Shown here one piece after another: positions 15,301-18,890 of a DNA stretch of 18,890 nt (the stretch's first letter is position 1; each line of letters begins with the position of its first letter). The position numbers were made by a program, and so were the translations under genes. The notes beneath the pieces are model-generated. The model was not told the origin of the DNA, did no database searches, and saw nothing but the letters and a program-made list of their open reading frames with translations. Origin of the DNA: an uncultured Desulfarculaceae bacterium (GTDB lineage Bacteria; Desulfobacterota; Desulfarculia; Desulfarculales; Desulfarculaceae); assembly GCA_937908275.1 (NCBI GenBank), contig CALERA010000503.1, positions 1 to 18,890 on the forward strand, written 5' to 3'.

Positions 15301-18300
15301 CCACCCGGTCGCCGGGTGCGACCCCGGCCCGCAACAGGCCGCCAGCCAGAGCCAGGGCCTGCTCCCGCAGTTGACCATAAGTAACCAGGCGGCCGGCTTC
15401 CTCCACCGCGACGGCCTGTGGGCCTCGTTCGGCCTGGGCATTGAAAAGCGGGAAGATGCCGGCGGTCAGGGGTAGCTCCGGGGTGGCTCCCCGACCCCAG
15501 GCCAGGATAGTGCGTTCCTCGTCCGGCTCCAACAGCGGCAGGGCAGCGACGCTCTGCTCGGCGTCTCCCCGCGCCAGACCGGCCAACAGGGTCTGGAACT
15601 GGCGGCCCAGGCGCTCCATGCGCGGCCGCTCGAAGAGATCGGCGTAATACTCCAGGCTGACCAGCATCCGGTCCGGCAGGTCGCGGATGAAGATGCCCAG
15701 GTCGTTCTTGCACGAGTCGCGGGTCAGACCCAGTTGGTTGAAGCCCTCCGATCCGCCGGTGCTTGGCGCGGCCTCGGCGAAATTCATGTAGGACAGGGTG
15801 ATCTCCGAGAGCAGGGTGCGCTCCGGCGCGGCCGGCGGGGCCAGGTCGGCCAGGAGCAGGGCCAGGTTGGCCGCGCGGTGGCCCAGGGCTTCGGTATGGA
15901 CCTTCTGCGCCTGGCGGACCAGGTCGGTCACGCTCTGCCCACCCCTGACCGCCAGGCGCAGGGGCAGGAGCGAGACCAGCATTCCCGGCAGGTCGGCCAG
16001 GCCGGCCGCGTCGCGCGCGTCCACCGGCGCGGCGATGACCACGTCCTCGCTATGGGTCAGGCGATGGACCAGGGCCGCCCAAGCCGCCAGAACCAGGGCG
16101 AAGGTGGTGACCTTTTGCGCGGCGGCCCGCGCGCGCAGCTCGGCCAGCAGGCCAGGCTCCAGGACAAAGGAGACCGTGTCGCCGCGCCAGGTGTGACGCG
16201 GCGGTCGCGGGTGGTCCGCCGGCAGATCGGTCTGGGGCAGCGGTCCGGCGAAGCGCTCCCGCCACCAGGCCAGGTCCGCTTCCAGGCGCTCGGACCCCGC
16301 GCCGGCCCGGCTCCACCAGGCATAGTCCTTGAGCTGCAAGGTCGGGGCGGGACCGGCCTGGCCGGCATAGAGGGCCGCCAGGTCGGCCAGCAGAAGTTCC
16401 TGGCTCAACCCGTCAGCCAGGGAATGGTGCAGGTCGAAGAACAGCGCCCGCCGCCCGTCGGCCAGGCGCAGGAGCTCCCAGCGCACCGGCGGCGCGGTGA
16501 AGGGATCAAAGGGACGCACCAGGGCGCGGCAGGACGCCCAGAGGTCAGCGCCGGCGGGCAGGTCCCGGGCCGGCAGGTCCACTGGGCCGGCAGACAACAC
16601 CCGCATCCGGAAATCGTCGCCCGCCCGGGAGAAGACCGTGCGCAGGATTTCGTGGCGCTCCACCAGTTGGGCGATGGCCGCGCGCAGACGCTCCGGATCG
16701 AATTCGTCGGGCAGCTCCACCAGGGCCGGCAGGTTGAAGGCGGCGCCCATCTCCCCGGCGGCCTCGGCCCGCAAGACCGCCACCTGCTCCCAGGCCACGG
16801 GGTAATCCTCGGCCGGCGGGGCGGGGTTGACCCCGGCAGGGGCAATGGCGGCCGGGGCCTGGCGCAGGGCTTGGGCCAGGCTGGCGGGGGTGGGCTGCTC
16901 GAAAAGCAGGGCCAGGCTGGCCGGGCGGCCCAACTCGCTCACCACCCGGTTGACGATCTGCATGCCGGTGATGGAGTCGCCGCCCAGGGAGAAGAAGTTG
17001 TCCCCCAGGCCCACCCGTTCATAGCCCAGGACCTGGGCCCAGATGGCGGCCAGACCCTCGGCCAGATCACCCTCGGTGGTGGCGCCGGGCGGGATGGCGC
17101 TTGGGGGTTCCGTAGGAGAAGACACCGGGGCCATGGCGGTCCGAGGAGGCGTGGCGTCGGCGGTCAAGGGCGGCAACAAGGTCACCCGCGCCAGGCCCGA
17201 GGTTAGGGCCGCCCGCCAGGCCACCCGCGCGCCATCCGCGTCCAGGCTCAGACCCTGCCCCCGGAAGCGCTCGCTGCGCGCGGCCATGCCCACGCCCTCC
17301 AAGGCGCACCAGTCGAGGCACAGCGCCGGCCGTCCCTGGCTTCGCCGCCAATGGGCCAGGGAGGCCAGGTAGGCGTTGGCGGCGGCGTAGGCCGCCTGGC
17401 CGGGCGCGCCGCCCAGGCCGGTCAGGGAGCCGAAGAGGACAAAGGCCTGGAGGTGGTCCTCGCGGGTAAGTTCGTCCAGCAGCCGCGCGCCCTGGGCCTT
17501 GGCCGCCAGGATCGCTTGGAAGTCGTCTCTTTCCTGGCGCAGCAGGAAGGCCCCGTCGGCCAGGCCGGCGGTGTGCACCACGGCGCTGATGGGACCCAAC
17601 TCGGCCCGCACTTGTCGCAGGGTGGCGGACAGGGCCGCGGGGTCGCTGACATCGCAGGCATAGGTCCGCACGGTTATCCCGGCCTGGGCCAGGTCCGCCA
17701 GGCGTTGGCGTTGGAAGGCGGCCTCGGGGTCCGCGTCATCCACGGCTCCCCGGCGGGAGAGCAGGGCCAGGGAGAGCCGGCCCCCGTGGCTGAACTCCTG
17801 GGCCAGGGTCAGGGCATAGGCGCCCAGGCCGCCGGTCACCAGGCAGCAGCCCTCTTCCGGCCAGGCCAAGGGGCCGGCGGTGACCGGCAGCGGCTCCAGG
17901 GTTGGGATGAAACGCTGGCCGCCGCGCCAGAGGGCCACGGGTGTGGGGCCGCCGTCGGGTTGGTCAAAGACCACGAATTCACTCAACGCCAGGTCCGGGG
18001 CCGTGACCGGGTCCTGGTCCAGGTAGCGCAGGGACAGCAACGGCTCTTCCTGGGCCGCGGCCAAGGTCAGGCCGGCCAGCAGCCCGGCCTGGGGTCCGGG
18101 GCTGGGATCGGCCGGATCCAGGGCATAGGCCCCAGAACCCACCACCAGGACCCGCACCTGCCGCTCCAGCTTGGCCAGCACGGCGCGCAACACCGCTGCC
18201 GTGCGCCAGGCCAGGTCCTCTCCCCCGCTCGGGGCCAGCACCAGACCCGCGATGCGCCCGGCCAGCAGCTCGGCCAAGAGGGCTGGGTCTGGCGCGGCGC

Positions 18301-18890
18301 TGGGGTGCTGGCCGGCCAGGAGCCCGGTCTCGGCCAGGCGCGCGGCCAGGGTCTGGGCCAGGTCGCCCTCGCCCACCACCAGCAAGGGGCCGGGGCAGCC
18401 CGCGCCAGGCGGCAGGGGGGCGGGCCGCCAGGCCAGGCGGGACATGGCCGGAGCCAGGCCCGCCGGGCTGACGAAGCGCAGGCCGGTCATGGTCATGAGC
18501 ACCGCGCCGCTGGCGGGGTCGTACAGGGTCAGGTCGGCCAGCAACTCGCGGGCGTCGGCCGCGCGACGCACGACATGGGCCAGCACCCGCTCCGGCAGGG
18601 GGGTCAGCAGGCGCATCTCCTGGCAGCCGGCCGGCAGGCGGCCCGGGCGGTCCAGGGCCAGGCTGGCGGCCACGTCCAACAAGGCTGGGTGCAGGGCATG
18701 GCGCTGGCGGTCGGCGCTGTACTCCTCTGGCACCCCCAGGAGGACCAGGGCTTCCATGCCATCGGCGGACTGCCAGGCCTGGAGCCGGCAATCCCAGCGC
18801 CGACTGACCCGGATCGGGCCGGAGTCGGGTGAAAAGGCCGGCAAGGTCACTTCGCGCGCGCAACGCTCCCGCGCGGCCGCGAGGTCGGCC
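12329..18890 (-). CDS. Hybrid PKS/NRPS megasynthase, 5'-truncated: DH-KR-ACP-C-A(Val)-PCP-C
   Basis: A cytoplasmic assembly-line protein. The frame is open to the window edge, so the gene starts beyond it; residue numbers here count from the codon at 18850. Domains in order: the C-terminal half of a PKS dehydratase (HALHPALLD, 51-59); a structural, non-catalytic KR half (about 138-325); a ketoreductase with VTGGLGAYA at 338-346, S475, Y488 and N492 and an LxD motif (LAD, 430-432) suggesting B-type reduction; an acyl carrier with S626 (LGGDS); a C domain with HHSLADG (808-814); an A domain with A3 at 1279-1289 and A10 Lys1615; a peptidyl carrier with S1673 (GGHS); and a second C domain with HHIVGDG (1859-1865), which ends the protein. 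The A-domain pocket reads D1324, A1325, F1328, W1367, I1391, G1393, G1417, T1425, F1426, K1615, which is the classical valine code. No ER or epimerase is visible. KS and AT, if present, lie outside. Its TGA overlaps the next NRPS start. Confidence 0.95.
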   Translation of the reverse strand, partial: ADLAAARERCAREVTLPAFSPDSGPIRVSRRWDCRLQAWQSADGMEALVLLGVPEEYSADRQRHALHPALLDVAASLALDRPGRLPAGCQEMRLLTPLPERVLAHVVRRAADARELLADLTLYDPASGAVLMTMTGLRFVSPAGLAPAMSRLAWRPAPLPPGAGCPGPLLVVGEGDLAQTLAARLAETGLLAGQHPSAAPDPALLAELLAGRIAGLVLAPSGGEDLAWRTAAVLRAVLAKLERQVRVLVVGSGAYALDPADPSPGPQAGLLAGLTLAAAQEEPLLSLRYLDQDPVTAPDLALSEFVVFDQPDGGPTPVALWRGGQRFIPTLEPLPVTAGPLAWPEEGCCLVTGGLGAYALTLAQEFSHGGRLSLALLSRRGAVDDADPEAAFQRQRLADLAQAGITVRTYACDVSDPAALSATLRQVRAELGPISAVVHTAGLADGAFLLRQERDDFQAILAAKAQGARLLDELTREDHLQAFVLFGSLTGLGGAPGQAAYAAANAYLASLAHWRRSQGRPALCLDWCALEGVGMAARSERFRGQGLSLDADGARVAWRAALTSGLARVTLLPPLTADATPPRTAMAPVSSPTEPPSAIPPGATTEGDLAEGLAAIWAQVLGYERVGLGDNFFSLGGDSITGMQIVNRVVSELGRPASLALLFEQPTPASLAQALRQAPAAIAPAGVNPAPPAEDYPVAWEQVAVLRAEAAGEMGAAFNLPALVELPDEFDPERLRAAIAQLVERHEILRTVFSRAGDDFRMRVLSAGPVDLPARDLPAGADLWASCRALVRPFDPFTAPPVRWELLRLADGRRALFFDLHHSLADGLSQELLLADLAALYAGQAGPAPTLQLKDYAWWSRAGAGSERLEADLAWWRERFAGPLPQTDLPADHPRPPRHTWRGDTVSFVLEPGLLAELRARAAAQKVTTFALVLAAWAALVHRLTHSEDVVIAAPVDARDAAGLADLPGMLVSLLPLRLAVRGGQSVTDLVRQAQKVHTEALGHRAANLALLLADLAPPAAPERTLLSEITLSYMNFAEAAPSTGGSEGFNQLGLTRDSCKNDLGIFIRDLPDRMLVSLEYYADLFERPRMERLGRQFQTLLAGLARGDAEQSVAALPLLEPDEERTILAWGRGATPELPLTAGIFPLFNAQAERGPQAVAVEEAGRLVTYGQLREQALALAGGLLRAGVAPGDRVALHLRRGPEVIAALLGILAVGGAYVPLDPAYPPERNRFILDDAQCGLVLADAAGRESLGQDPPCPVLDPADLLAQTPAALADLPPADGSRPAYLMYTSGSTGQPKGVLIAQPAVIRLALGADYAGLGPEDGLLQTGPLAFDASTFEIWGALLNGARVCVAQWEDIIDPARLAGVIVQFKPSVLWLTAGLFNRQVEHDPGAFQKVRVVITGGEALSPSHARRALTACPGVSFLNGYGPTENTTFSLVQRLALDGLEACPAAIGRPIAHSEALVLDQTGGLVPEGVWGEICVGGPGLAEGYWRRPELTAERFIAHPWRPGQRLYRTGDRGRWRGGVIEFGGRQDGQIKLRGLRIELEEIERTLADHPAVGRAVVLLHTPAAGEPEIVAALIPAAEGTSFDQSALRRWLGRRLPAYMLPSRLVAVDDIPVTVNGKVDHPALLARLEQMAQPGVDQDHAPRGESERLVAEVLSQVFGRPVTDRRNGFLEMGGHSLLAIKAVNRLAEQTGVRLAMRDFYAAPSLADLARLLEAARPPAANDIPPAPPAEVYPTSHSQQRLYLLHQLEGGSGAYNMTFAFRCDGRLDVTALGQALSRLCERHEPLRTGFEERAGEIVQRVAPIARPVVVVDDLRQRADAWDEALRLARGETSTPFDLTRPPLLRARVLRIRPEESLLLLVLHHIVGDGWSSRILVRELGALYAEACGGPAANLPALPLTYKDYALWQRGQRWSGAAEFWRGRLAGAPPRVDLPTDRPLPETQSYRGATYYQELPPGVLAGLKAVARSRGATVAAVGLAVFAALLYRLTRQGDLLLGMGVAGRERAGLEGLIGFFVNVLPIRLSLGDDTELESLIDQARDAVFQALDQRDYPFDLLVRDLAPPRQGNRQPLINVVFEYQNFGHLGQDGPGLPIRQDDADQIQARLACLVDSQTAKHDLLVFLLDDGALGQLQMEYDTDILDPVTAQAWLGYLAQFLASAAQMVSPSPETEPDKETCA

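Noticed and set aside
13514..18832. Several very long plus-strand open frames (13514-15475, 15734-17206, 17351-18832)
   Set aside because: They are antisense shadows of the PKS/NRPS gene, with low-complexity Gly/Gln/Ala/Arg/His composition caused by high G+C, and no recognisable domains.

Overview
This is a very G+C-rich bacterial window with tightly packed genes. It looks like one end of a draft or metagenomic contig: the first 45 bases are Illumina TruSeq library adapter, not genome. Anaerobe-style transport genes, a PhnD-type lipoprotein with a two-component system, and a large hybrid PKS/NRPS together suggest a G+C-rich proteobacterium or Desulfobacterota. That placement is an inference from gene style only; no rRNA or marker gene is present.

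Layout. (1) 1-45: adapter. (2) 46-5404, plus strand: a NitT/TauT-type ABC import operon in the order substrate-binding protein (N-terminus lost at the contig edge), permease 1, ATPase 1, permease 2, ATPase 2, then a ketopantoate hydroxymethyltransferase (PanB) homologue. There are two different permeases and two different ATPases for one visible binding protein, which suggests a heteromeric transporter. (3) 5471-5506: a strong hairpin with T-tracts on both sides separates the two convergent halves. (4) 5526-8630, minus strand: a three-gene sensory operon in transcription order PhnD-like lipoprotein, HisKA_3 histidine kinase, NarL/FixJ response regulator. (5) 8793-18890, minus strand: the 3' part of a hybrid PKS/NRPS locus in two overlapping genes. 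The upstream gene runs off the window and reads (PKS)-DH-KR-ACP-C-A-PCP-C. The downstream gene reads A(with inserted methyltransferase)-PCP-TE.

How it fits together. The assembly line carries a beta-processed polyketide chain (DH plus KR), adds an amino acid whose binding-pocket code read by eye is exactly the classical valine code, adds a second amino acid on a module split between two proteins and carrying a built-in methyltransferase, and releases the product with a type I thioesterase. The sensor operon lies directly downstream on the same strand with no obvious terminator between, so it may belong to the locus, but this is not proven. The ABC/PanB operon is separated by the convergent terminator and probably belongs to another physiology.

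The points most worth a second look are: the methyltransferase inside the adenylation domain between motifs A2 and A3; the protein boundary falling between C and A domains of one module; two ABC ATPases whose degenerate residues would fall in the same composite ATP site; and a PanB homologue at the end of an ABC operon. No RNA genes, CRISPR arrays, insertion sequences or attachment sites were seen, and no stretch over 300 bases lacks a gene.
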